A model generated the notes under the pieces. That model did no database searches and was not told the origin of the DNA. It was given only the letters and a program-made list of their open reading frames with translations. A stretch of DNA of 64,000 nucleotides from Streptomyces sp. M41(2017) (GTDB lineage Bacteria > Actinomycetota > Actinomycetes > Streptomycetales > Streptomycetaceae), in assembly GCF_002078175.1 (NCBI RefSeq), contig NZ_MWFK01000002.1:248001-312000 (forward strand). Direction: 5' to 3'. Both the position numbers and the translations under genes were made by a program. Below are positions 25,661-33,511 of the stretch, one piece after another. Within the stretch, counting starts at the first letter, position 1. The number at the start of each line of letters is the position of its first letter.

Positions 25661-27118
25661 ATGTCCAGGGGTCAGCGACGTGAGCACGTCCGGGCGGTCG
25701 GCGTCAGACGCATCAGAGCGGTCCCGTGCCTAGGGCGCTGGAAGCGTCGTGCGACCGGCGCGCTGTCGTCACTGGTACTGGCGGCCGTCGCGGTGGTAGC
25801 GGTGCCGTCGGGCCCGGCTGCGGCCGTCCCGTCCGGACCATACCTCTACATCGCCGGATACGGCAGCGGCACCGTGTCGGTGGTCGACCCGGCGACCGAC
25901 ACGGTGGCCGCGACCATCGCCGTCGGCGGCGCTCCTCGCTCCGTGGCGCTCGCGCCGGACGGCACCCGCGCGTACGTCTCCGACTACAGCAGGAACAACA
26001 GCAAGGTGTCGGTGATCGACACCACCACCGACACCGTGACCGCCACGATCGCCACCGGCAAGAACCAGGAACAGCTGGGCGTGACCCCGGACGGCTCCCG
26101 GGTCTACGTCGCCAACGCCGGCAGTGCGAGCGCGTCGGTAATCGACACGGCCACCAACACGGTGTCCTCCACCGTTCCGGTCACCGGGAGTCCTCGCGGA
26201 CTCGCGGTGTCGCCGGACGGCTCGCGCGTGTACGTCACCAACTCCGGCAGCACGGTGTCGGTGATCGACACCGCGACTGACACGGTCTCGGCCACCATCG
26301 GACTGGGCAACAGCAGCGGACTCGCGGTCGCCTTCGCGCCGGACGGCGCGCACGCCTACGTCTCCAGTGCCGGCGACAACAGGCTCTACGTGATCGACAC
26401 GGCCACCGAAGCGGTGACCGCCTCCATCGGCGTCGGCCTCAGCCCGCACGGGGTGCTCGTGTCGCCTGACGGCTCGCGCGTGTACGTCGCCAACTACTTC
26501 AGCAACGACGTCTCCGTGATCGACACGACGACCAACGCCGTGACCGCCACGATCGCCGTCGGTCAGTATCCATGGGAGATGGCGCTCCAGCAGGGCGGCG
26601 ACCAGCTCTACGTCTCCAACAGCGGCAGCAGCGACGTGTCGGTGGTCGCGCTCGCCACCAACACGGTGACCTCCCGCTTCGGCGGCGTCGGCAGCACGCC
26701 TCTTGGCATCACGTCGGGCGTGGCACGCCCAGCGAAGGCGGACCTCGCCGTGGCGCTGAAGGCCAAGGCCAACGCTCTGCTCCCGGGCGCCATCGGCTAC
26801 ACGCTGAGCGTGCACAACGCCGGTCCAAGCACCGCGACTTCGGCGAAGGTCACCGCGACACTCCCCGCGGGAGTCTCCGCGACCGGACTCTCACCCGGCT
26901 GCACCGCCACGGGCAACACGGTCGTCTGCGCGTTCGCGAACATTCCCCCGAGTACGTCCGTCACGGCCGACTTCAAGCTTCCACTGTCGCTGCTCAGCCT
27001 CGGACAGATCACGGTCCAAGCGGCACGCACGACCTCGTCCCCGAACGATCCCAACCCCTCCAACGACACATCGTCGGCGACCTGCAGGGTGATTTCCCTC
27101 CTGCTCGCCACCTGCTGA
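25661..27118 (+). CDS. secreted YVTN/YncE-like beta-propeller protein
   Basis: A 485-residue exported protein. A long signal peptide (to about residue 50, with GALSSLVLAAVAVVAVPSG) precedes seven or so YVTN repeats (each with GxxPxxVAxxPDGxxxYVxN-like core, VSVIDTATDTV) up to about 360, then a DUF11/CARDB-like domain (ADLAVALKAKANALLPGAIG, NAGPSTATSAKV). Such proteins are extracellular and of unclear role, possibly binding. ATG 25661 follows AGGGGGA. A close architectural paralog ends the window (62569-63981). Confidence 0.85.
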   Translation: MSRGQRREHVRAVGVRRIRAVPCLGRWKRRATGALSSLVLAAVAVVAVPSGPAAAVPSGPYLYIAGYGSGTVSVVDPATDTVAATIAVGGAPRSVALAPDGTRAYVSDYSRNNSKVSVIDTTTDTVTATIATGKNQEQLGVTPDGSRVYVANAGSASASVIDTATNTVSSTVPVTGSPRGLAVSPDGSRVYVTNSGSTVSVIDTATDTVSATIGLGNSSGLAVAFAPDGAHAYVSSAGDNRLYVIDTATEAVTASIGVGLSPHGVLVSPDGSRVYVANYFSNDVSVIDTTTNAVTATIAVGQYPWEMALQQGGDQLYVSNSGSSDVSVVALATNTVTSRFGGVGSTPLGITSGVARPAKADLAVALKAKANALLPGAIGYTLSVHNAGPSTATSAKVTATLPAGVSATGLSPGCTATGNTVVCAFANIPPSTSVTADFKLPLSLLSLGQITVQAARTTSSPNDPNPSNDTSSATCRVISLLLATC

Positions 27119-27159
27119 CGTCCCTGCGGATCGGATATCTCCGCTCCGCCACCGGGCGA

Positions 27160-27287
27160 CCGCCGCTACCCGAACGCGCGTCGAAGTAGACGGGCCGAGC
27201 AACCGTGCCGTCGTCCAGGACGACGCCGACCGCCCCTGTGTGGCAGGCCTCCGCCTTGTTCGGTGTCGCCGGTCTGGGCGCCGGCAC
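27160..27287 (-). pseudogene. 5' fragment of a paralog of the 18760 gene
   Basis: The minus strand reads ACHTGAVGVVLDDGTVARPV then YFDAR, almost the same as the start of the protein at 18760-19371 (SCHTGAVGVVLDDGTVPRPV). Similarity also covers the leader (ATCACCGAAGAGGTGAACC on the plus strand in both). After about 40 codons it ends against the beta-propeller gene, so this is a truncated copy. Confidence 0.65.
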
Positions 27288-27894
27288 TGACCATGCCGCA
27301 GCCTGCGGGTGGCGTGCCGGTATCACCGAAGAGGTGAACCGGGATCGTGGCGAGGGAGGACCGTGTGCAGCCGCATTGTGGGCAGCGCTCGCGGCCGTCC
27401 CAGGCGGACCAGCCGAAGTCGGTCGGGGAGAGAGCGTGGCCCTCCAACTCGTTGCGTACGGCGTCGCGGTAGGCCCAGACGGCGTCCAGGTAGGGGTGGT
27501 AGATGTCGTGGAACGCGGGGGCCGAGATACCGGCGCCCGCTGCGACCGCCCTTCGCAGGGCCCGGAGGCGTTCGAACATGGTCTGGCCCGCTCGCGCGAT
27601 CCGGGGGCTGGCGTCAAGGAAGAGGCGCTCGCGCACCTCGTAGATGCGGGCGTCCGTTAGCGCCAGACGGCTTGCTTCCTCCAGGTCGGTCACCTCGGCG
27701 CCGTTCTGCGCGAGGCGGCGGAGATCGGTGTGGGCCACGCCGGCGGCCGCGATGAACTCCGCGTAGACGTCCCGGCGGCGCGCCTGAAGGCCGCGGCGGT
27801 GTTCCTGCCGGGTGCGCAGGCGGTCGGCCAGCACCGTGCCTGCTATCGCGATCAGACCGCCGCCCAGTGTGGCGACCAGCGTTCCCCACTCCAT
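27166..27894 (-). CDS. membrane-anchored hypothetical protein
   Basis: A 242-residue protein with an N-terminal hydrophobic anchor (MEWGTLVATLGGGLIAIAG), a basic segment (RTRQEHRRGLQARR) and a helical domain. Near the end a CPQCGC motif suggests metal binding. Its last 40 or so residues read across the truncated gene fragment at 27160 and are Arg/Gly-rich, so the natural C-terminus may have been replaced when that fragment arose. Related by N-terminal architecture to the protein at 15771. ATG 27894 follows GGGGGA. Function unknown. Confidence 0.65.
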   Translation of the reverse strand: MEWGTLVATLGGGLIAIAGTVLADRLRTRQEHRRGLQARRRDVYAEFIAAAGVAHTDLRRLAQNGAEVTDLEEASRLALTDARIYEVRERLFLDASPRIARAGQTMFERLRALRRAVAAGAGISAPAFHDIYHPYLDAVWAYRDAVRNELEGHALSPTDFGWSAWDGRERCPQCGCTRSSLATIPVHLFGDTGTPPAGCGMVSAGAQTGDTEQGGGLPHRGGRRRPGRRHGCSARLLRRAFG

Positions 27895-28155
27895 CACGTA
27901 TCCCCCAGGCGGTGTTCGGGAATGGCGCGCCGCCGCGCCGTGCGTCCAGCAGAACCCGCCCGGCGGCGGGGGCTGGCAGGGTACGCCCCAGCGTAGATTC
28001 GCGGTTGCGTGACTCTGCCTTTATGGCGGGGTCGTCAGTCGAGCAGGTCGCCCCCGTGTGTGCCGCTCCAGGTCGGCAGGGGAGGATGTCGACCCAGACG
28101 TGGCACTGTGCGGTGTCGGTACAGCGTCGGACCGAGTGTCGAGGAAGGACGCAGG

Positions 28156-28839
28156 ATGAACTGGCGCGACTTCGCGGTGGAACTGGCCGCGATGGCGCGT
28201 GGCCTGCTCAGCCAGGACTCCGAGCAGGAGACGCTGGACGCGATCACTTCCACGGCGGTCCGCCTGGTGCCCGGGTGTGAGGCCGCCGGCGTACTGCGGC
28301 TGAGCGGAGGCAGGGCGCAGACTCTGGCGCCCACCGACTCGCTGGTCGTGGACAGTGACCACCTGCAGGAGCGGTTCGGTGAGGGACCCTGTTTCGACGC
28401 CGCGAAGGTTGGTCACCCCGTCTTCCGCATCCACGACCTGACCAGTGAGACCGCGCGCTGGAAGAACTATGCGCCCGAGGCCCGTGCGCTCGGGATCGGC
28501 AGCATGATGGGCTTCCTGCTCTACACCAACGAGCAGGACCTGGGAGCACTCGACCTCTACTCGCACCAGCCCGGCGCCTTCGACGAGGACAGCGAGACCG
28601 CCGGCTGGCTCCTGGCCTCACACGCCGCTGTCGCCTTCGCAAGCGCACGTCAGCTCACGCAGATGGAACAAGCGGTGGAAACGCGTGGGCTCATCGGGGA
28701 GGCGATGGGGCTGCTCATGTCGAGCCATGGTCTGAGCGAGGACGACGCCTTCGCCGTCCTGCGCCGCTACTCACAGGACCACAACATCAAACTTCGCGAG
28801 GTCGCCCGGCTCACCGTCGACCACGGCGGCCTCGACTGA
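28156..28839 (+). CDS. GAF-ANTAR regulator
   Basis: A 227-residue cytoplasmic protein with an N-terminal GAF domain (about 15-160, with ERFGEGPCFDAAK and MMGFLLYTNEQDLGALDLYS) and a C-terminal ANTAR domain (about 165-222: ETRGLIGEAMGLLMSSHGLS, VLRRYSQDHNIKLREVA). GAF-ANTAR proteins bind paired hairpins in nascent RNA and prevent termination when the GAF domain is ligated. ATG 28156 follows AAGGA. A terminator follows closely. Confidence 0.88.
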   Translation: MNWRDFAVELAAMARGLLSQDSEQETLDAITSTAVRLVPGCEAAGVLRLSGGRAQTLAPTDSLVVDSDHLQERFGEGPCFDAAKVGHPVFRIHDLTSETARWKNYAPEARALGIGSMMGFLLYTNEQDLGALDLYSHQPGAFDEDSETAGWLLASHAAVAFASARQLTQMEQAVETRGLIGEAMGLLMSSHGLSEDDAFAVLRRYSQDHNIKLREVARLTVDHGGLD

Positions 28840-28855
28840 CCGGCCTCGGCGGGGC

Positions 28856-28889
28856 GGCTTCCCCGGCTGCTAATCGAACCGGGGAAGCC
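28856..28889 (+). terminator. 11-bp terminator
   Basis: GGCTTCCCCGG (28856-28866) pairs with 28879-28889 over a 12-nt loop, 17 bases after the GAF-ANTAR stop. Confidence 0.75.
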
Positions 28890-29173
28890 TGGACGCGACA
28901 GACCCCATGGGGTTTGCAACCAGCCACGCCTTGCCCGAGGAGTTCCCTGGTCTGCCTGTTGCATGCGCGGCGCAGGCGTCCGGCCGCGCCGCCGTCGCCG
29001 AGGTGCTGGACGCGCGGCTGTATCTGGCGAAGGCGCCGCTCACCGCGCCCAACGACACCACCACGTCCGGGCGGGCACAACGAGTTGGGCACCCCCCAAT
29101 CCGTATAGCCGTGCCGCGAGTTCGAGCAGGCCTCGCGATGAACACCCGAGCCAGGGAAGGTCATACTCCCTGA

Positions 29174-29491
29174 ATGACGATGCCGACAGGCCCCCTGATT
29201 ATCTTCGATGACGACCACCATATGTATGTCCTGCCCGACAGGGCGTCGGCTGAGGCGTACTGGGAGATGCCCGACGAGTTCGTCTGCGGTTTCGACTCCC
29301 AGGCCCGGCCCTTGCGGATGAGCGGCGCGCCTCATCAGGTCTCGATCGACGTCGGGAGCGCCGAGCCGGCCGAGGCGGAACTGCGCCGTCGCGTCGCGGA
29401 CCACTACCAGCGATTCCTACCTACGCACGTACCACCTCGAGCGTCTGACCTTGCCCGGTTCGTCGCGGAGCTGCCCGCGACGGTCACGTAG
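29174..29491 (+). CDS. hypothetical protein
   Basis: A 105-residue soluble protein beginning MTMPTGPLIIFDDDHHMYVL with an acidic, aromatic N-terminal half and a helical C-terminal half. An alternative ATG lies at codon 3. No family recognised. It is convergent with the glycosylase gene 17 bases away. The 28890-29173 stretch before it shows nothing else. Confidence 0.6.
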   Translation: MTMPTGPLIIFDDDHHMYVLPDRASAEAYWEMPDEFVCGFDSQARPLRMSGAPHQVSIDVGSAEPAEAELRRRVADHYQRFLPTHVPPRASDLARFVAELPATVT

Positions 29492-29507
29492 AGCGCTGGT
29501 CGCCTCG

Positions 29508-30428
29508 TCACAGATGTGCGATCCGGCTGTGCGGGGCTCGGTGTGCGCGCCGGTCGGGCAGGGGTCCGCCGAGCAGGATGAGGCGGGCCGCTCGGTGGCG
29601 CTGTCCCGGGTAGGGGGCGAGGAGCTGCAGCATGAGCTCGTCGGTGCCGTCGCGGCGGCCGGTGAGGGCGTAGCCGATCTGCACGGGCAGGTGGAGGTCG
29701 CCGAGGGTGAGGGCGTCCGGTGCGCCGAGGGCGCGTTGCAGTGTCTCTGCCGCGGTCCAGGGGCCGATGCCGGGGATCAGCTGGAGGCGGGCCGTGGCGT
29801 CGGGCAGGGTCATGGCTGCGGCTTCTTCCAAGCGCGGGGCGTGGTGGCAGGCGCGCAGGATCGTGGTCGCTCGGGCGCGGTCGACGCCGGCGCGGTGCCA
29901 TTCCCAGGACGGGATCATTCGCCACACCTGCGGCGGGGGCATGACGCGCATCCCGTCGGGTGCGGGCCCGGGCGGCGGTTCTCCGTAGCGGGTGAGGAGT
30001 CGGCGCCAGGCGTAGTGGGCGGAGCCGGTGGTGATGCGCTGCTCCAGCACGGTCGGTACGAGCGATTCCATGACCAGCCCGGTCCGCGCGAGGCGCAGGC
30101 CGGCGTGCTTGCGGTGCGCCCGTGCGACGACCTGGTGGCGGGGTACGAACGCGGCGGGTTCGTCGTCGGTGCCCAGCAGGGCGGGGAGGGCGTACATCGT
30201 CCAGTCGGATCCGGGCCCCCAGGCGTCACTGGCGATCACGGTTCCGTCGGCTGGGCTGACGTGCTCGGTGATCTTCAGGGTGGCGGGGCCGTGGGGTGTG
30301 CGGCAGGTGCGCCACCAGGTGCCGTCCGTTTCCCGCCGGCAGGTCGGGTCGCCCGCGCCGCGGCGCAGCACCCGCAGTGTGCGGGCCAGGTCGTACGGCT
30401 CGGGCGGCACCCATAGACGGCGGGGCAT
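29508..30428 (-). CDS. AlkA-like DNA-3-methyladenine glycosylase
   Basis: A 306-residue HhH-GPD superfamily glycosylase. The helix-hairpin-helix is LQLIPGIGPWTAAETLQRAL (about 214-233), followed by the catalytic-loop region with Asp in TLGDLHLP (about 241-248). These enzymes excise alkylated bases in base excision repair. ATG 30428 follows AGGG. It ends a minus-strand run of small genes. Confidence 0.82.
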   Translation of the reverse strand: MPRRLWVPPEPYDLARTLRVLRRGAGDPTCRRETDGTWWRTCRTPHGPATLKITEHVSPADGTVIASDAWGPGSDWTMYALPALLGTDDEPAAFVPRHQVVARAHRKHAGLRLARTGLVMESLVPTVLEQRITTGSAHYAWRRLLTRYGEPPPGPAPDGMRVMPPPQVWRMIPSWEWHRAGVDRARATTILRACHHAPRLEEAAAMTLPDATARLQLIPGIGPWTAAETLQRALGAPDALTLGDLHLPVQIGYALTGRRDGTDELMLQLLAPYPGQRHRAARLILLGGPLPDRRAHRAPHSRIAHL

Positions 30429-30482
30429 GCACCCACCCTAGGCGGCGCCCATGAGGGGCCCAAGGGTGTGCGGGAACCGTTC

Positions 30483-30911
30483 TCAGGCGGCTGTTTCGAC
30501 GTCCGCTTGCTTAAGCGAGGCTGGGACCGCACCTTCGGCGTGTTTGAGCGCCATGCGCGCCGCAACCAGGGCTCCGCCCTTGATGCCCTCCGTCTCGCAC
30601 CGTTCCCACCAGGCGTGGCCCTGCACGGCGGCTGTCGCGGCCCGGAGGTCGCCCCAGAGCTTGTCGTAGGCGGCGGCTTCTTCCGCCGACCAGCCTTCCG
30701 TGGCCGGACGCCCAGCGCGCTTGCGTTCCTTGTCGTCCGGCCATCCCTCGTGGGGTTCACGCGACCAGGGGAGGTTCGCCTGCAGGGCGTGGAGCTCGGC
30801 GTGGAGCGTGGCTTCCCGAAGCTGGGCGTCCAGCAGGTCCAGGGGGAAGGCGAGCGGGTCGAACGGGGCGTCGGCGGGCGCGGTGGTGTCCCTCGGGGCG
30901 GGGGTGGTCAT
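30483..30911 (-). CDS. hypothetical protein
   Basis: A 142-residue, mainly helical, charged protein (LLDAQLREATLHAELHALQA; EEAAAYDKLWGDLRAATAAV). Start ATG 30911 follows a disordered upstream extension, which I exclude. No domain recognised. Confidence 0.55.
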   Translation of the reverse strand: MTTPAPRDTTAPADAPFDPLAFPLDLLDAQLREATLHAELHALQANLPWSREPHEGWPDDKERKRAGRPATEGWSAEEAAAYDKLWGDLRAATAAVQGHAWWERCETEGIKGGALVAARMALKHAEGAVPASLKQADVETAA

Positions 30912-30996
30912 ATCTCGGAGCTTAGTTCGAGTCGCCGACATCCCCGGCGGGGGCAGCGATCGCCGCGCCCTTCGCGGCCCCGCTCGAGGCCATTGG

Positions 30997-31251
30997 TTAG
31001 CGGTGCGGGTGGCCTTGCTCTGGGTCTCCCTCAGGTGTCTGCCATCCGTCGCCTCGCTGCGCCGGATCGGCCGTGGCGGCGGCAGTCTGCGTGGGGTGGG
31101 GTGCCGCAGTGGAGATCCGGCGGCGAGTTGCACGGCGACTGCCGATGAAGAAGGCGGCCAAGAGGCCGGCTACGACGATGACACCGGCCACGATCAGCCA
31201 GAGGGGGCCGGTCGATGAGGCGGCCATAGTGAACTGCGTTTCGTTGATCAT
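30997..31251 (-). CDS. single-pass membrane protein (DUF6479-like)
   Basis: An 84-residue protein with one membrane helix (GPLWLIVAGVIVVAGLLAAF) followed by a basic stretch (GSRRATRRR) and a Pro-rich tail ending GWQTPEGDPEQGHPH. The helix, basic linker and W-[RQ]-TP tail resemble DUF6479 proteins of Streptomyces, from memory. Function unknown. Confidence 0.55.
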   Translation of the reverse strand: MINETQFTMAASSTGPLWLIVAGVIVVAGLLAAFFIGSRRATRRRISTAAPHPTQTAAATADPAQRGDGWQTPEGDPEQGHPHR

Positions 31252-31358
31252 CTGGTGTGCATACCCTCAATATTTAATGTGCGGAGCACCGCACTCCTTT
31301 GTCGGCTACGCCTGCGACCGCTGTCGGAGACGGCGGCGCATGGCTGACGCTGTTCACG

Positions 31359-31622
31359 TCACTGTGGTTCGGGCTGCCGGTGAGGCGCCGTCTGCCAGGG
31401 ATCTGTCGGCCAGGGCGTCCAGACTTCGGGTCCCCCGCCGTGCCATTCGATGAGGGGCAATTCGGCTACATCGACCTCGTCCAGGCCGGGCCATCCCGAC
31501 CTGTTCAGGAGCTTGGTCAGCTCTCCCAGGCTGGCGACGGAGCCGGCGGACTTTGCGTCCACCCATACCTGACGGCCGGCCCGTCTTGTCGGTGGGTACA
31601 CCTTCACAGAGCGGGTGCTCAT
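31359..31622 (-). CDS. hypothetical protein
   Basis: An 87-residue soluble protein, MSTRSVKVYPPTRRAGRQVW then LGELTKLLNRSGWPGLDEVD. It begins 10 bases after the stop of the DUF5133 gene and is probably cotranscribed with it. Function unknown. Confidence 0.65.
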   Translation of the reverse strand: MSTRSVKVYPPTRRAGRQVWVDAKSAGSVASLGELTKLLNRSGWPGLDEVDVAELPLIEWHGGGPEVWTPWPTDPWQTAPHRQPEPQ

Positions 31623-31632
31623 GGCCACCACC

Positions 31633-31974
31633 TCAGCGTTCGTCCGCGCGAGCGGTGGTCGAGGCCAGCTGTACCTGGCCACGGGGCAGGTTGCCGGCCG
31701 CCCGGGACGAAGTCGCCGCGGTGGCGGTCTGCTTCGGTGGGGAGGTGATCACGTGCCGGTCGCCGAGAGGCGTGGCGGTCGCCTTGGCCAGGTAGGCGCG
31801 GGCGGTGTCGAGGGCGTCGCTGATCTCGCGGGTGCCGGTGGACACGCACAGGGTGTAGGTCACGTCCTGCAGGCGCTGACTGGCGGATGTTGTCGAGGTG
31901 GCGGTTTCCTCGGCGAGGAGCCTCTCGTACTCGGCGAGGAGCCGGTGGAGGGTGGCGGGGAGGGGCATCAGCAT
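31633..31974 (-). CDS. DUF5133 protein
   Basis: A 113-residue protein with MLMPLPATLHRLLAEYERLL and RLQDVTYTLCVSTGTREISD, the two conserved blocks of DUF5133, a Streptomyces-specific family often encoded near regulators. ATG 31974 follows AAGGAG by 8 nt, in the same direction as the sigma factor gene 115 bases upstream. Function unknown. Confidence 0.75.
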   Translation of the reverse strand: MLMPLPATLHRLLAEYERLLAEETATSTTSASQRLQDVTYTLCVSTGTREISDALDTARAYLAKATATPLGDRHVITSPPKQTATAATSSRAAGNLPRGQVQLASTTARADER

Positions 31975-32089
31975 CGGTGCGACTCCTTCGGACCAAGGCG
32001 GTGGGCCTTGCATGATCGGTTGGGACTTGGCGGCTACCGAGACGGGGCCGCAGGTGACGGGGGCGTAGCCAGCTATCCGCGTCCGTGGG

Positions 32090-32926
32090 TCAGATGGTTT
32101 CCGGGCCCTCGTGGAGGACCTGGTCACGGACGCGGGCGCAGGTGCCATTGATGAGCCGGGAGACGTGCATCTGGGAGCAGCCGAGTTGTTCGGCTATCCG
32201 GGTTTGCGTCATGTCCTTGAAGAAGCGCAGGTACAGCACGGTTCGCTCGCGTTCGGGGAGACGACGCAGGGCGTTCTTCGTGGCTTCGCGGTCGACGACG
32301 AGGTCGTAGGGGGCGTCGGTGCTCAGGGTGTCGGCGAGGCTGTAGTCGTCCTCGGTCGTCAGAGCCGCGTCCAAGGACAGCGCGCTGTAGCTCTCCAGAG
32401 CTTCCAGCCCGGCGGCGACTTCGTCGTCGCTGAGTCCGGTGTGCGCGGCGATGTCAGCGGGTGTGGGTTCGGGGCTGCCGGGCCGCTGAATGAGGTCGCG
32501 GCGCGCGAGACGGACCTGGTTGCGCAGCTCCTGTACGCGTCGTGGCACTCGCACGGCCCAGGCCCGGTCGCGGAAGTGACGCTTGATCTCGCCGGTAATG
32601 GTCGGCACCGCGTACGTCTCGAACGCCCCCCGGTCCGCGTCGTAGCCGTCGAGGGCCTTGACCAGCCCCAGCGCCGCTACCTGGCGAAGGTCGTCGATGT
32701 CCTCGCCGCGGTTGCGGAAGCGGCCCGCGATCCGGTGAGCCATGGGCAACCACAGCTCCACCAGTTCCTCACGCACCGCGTCACGCTCGGGTTCTTTGTC
32801 CATGCTCGCCAACCGTGTGAACAGGGCGGCCGCCTCGTCCGGGGCATCGTCATGACGGCGGCGCACGGCTGTCGGCTGGTGGCTGGTCTCGCTGCGGGAG
32901 GGACCTGGTGTGAACTCAGTGAGCAT
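32090..32926 (-). CDS. SigB/SigF/SigG-type sigma factor
   Basis: A 278-residue RNA polymerase sigma factor of the SigB subfamily. Region 2 is seen in AHRIAGRFRNRGEDIDDLRQ, GLVKALDGYDADRG and FETYAVPTITGEIKRHFRD (about 75-130), region 3 in PTPADIAAHTGLSDDEVAAG, and region 4 with its helix-turn-helix in RTVLYLRFFKDMTQTRIAEQ, SQMHVSRLI (about 220-265). Members control stress and sporulation genes and are held by RsbW-type anti-sigma factors, which RsbU-like phosphatases such as those at 136 and 7762 ultimately release. No anti-sigma gene is adjacent. ATG 32926 follows AGGAG. Confidence 0.9.
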   Translation of the reverse strand: MLTEFTPGPSRSETSHQPTAVRRRHDDAPDEAAALFTRLASMDKEPERDAVREELVELWLPMAHRIAGRFRNRGEDIDDLRQVAALGLVKALDGYDADRGAFETYAVPTITGEIKRHFRDRAWAVRVPRRVQELRNQVRLARRDLIQRPGSPEPTPADIAAHTGLSDDEVAAGLEALESYSALSLDAALTTEDDYSLADTLSTDAPYDLVVDREATKNALRRLPERERTVLYLRFFKDMTQTRIAEQLGCSQMHVSRLINGTCARVRDQVLHEGPETI

Positions 32927-33428
32927 GATCGAATCGCTCCTGAAATCGGGTCCAGAGCAGCCCACGAATGCAATGCCGGGGCGTAGCCCTGAACGGGTGC
33001 TGTCAGGGGTGGCCTCGCGGCGGTACGCCGGGCCTGCCCAAGCGAATCCGCAGGCAGGGGGTACCCCCGCGGGGCATACGCCTTCGGTCCGAAGCGCAGA
33101 ACTTCAGTTATCCGCCATTCTCGTCTCGAAACACGTGATCCGCGAGCCCGTATGTATCAGCTCCGGACATTCCAGGCTTCGGCGCCTGGGGGTAACGATG
33201 TCGTCCTGACCAGCACTCATGCCGGAGAGGAGTTCTCGGGGGTGGTGTGGAGTTCAGATAGATAGTTGGCACTTACGTACAGGTGGGGGTCGTGCTCGTA
33301 CGCCCGCCGACCCGCTGACCAGCAGGTTCAAGAGGGCCCGGCTCGCCGGTGCCAACTGCCCCTCTTTTGTGCCAACTATGGATCCTCGTCACAACGTGGC
33401 GAGCGACGTCGCTCGGTCAGATTCACTC

Positions 33429-33466
33429 ATTCGCACGCTTGTACGAATAGCGGTTATGGTGGATAC
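33429..33466 (+). promoter_or_regulatory. possible dnaE2 promoter with inverted repeat
   Basis: An AT-richer patch upstream of dnaE2 holds ATTCG-N10-CGAAT (33429-33433, 33444-33448). TTGTAC (33439) and GGATAC (33461) are spaced 16 bases. It does not match the actinobacterial LexA box (GAAC-N4-GTTC). The rest of 32927-33511 shows nothing else. Confidence 0.3.
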
Positions 33467-33511
33467 CTAGAGAGGTCACAGGTCAGGGGAGGGCCGAGCG
33501 AGGTTCTGGAG

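Noticed and set aside
33429..33448. Inverted repeat before dnaE2 as a LexA box
   Set aside because: ATTCG-N10-CGAAT does not fit the actinobacterial GAAC-N4-GTTC consensus; kept only as a weak regulatory feature.
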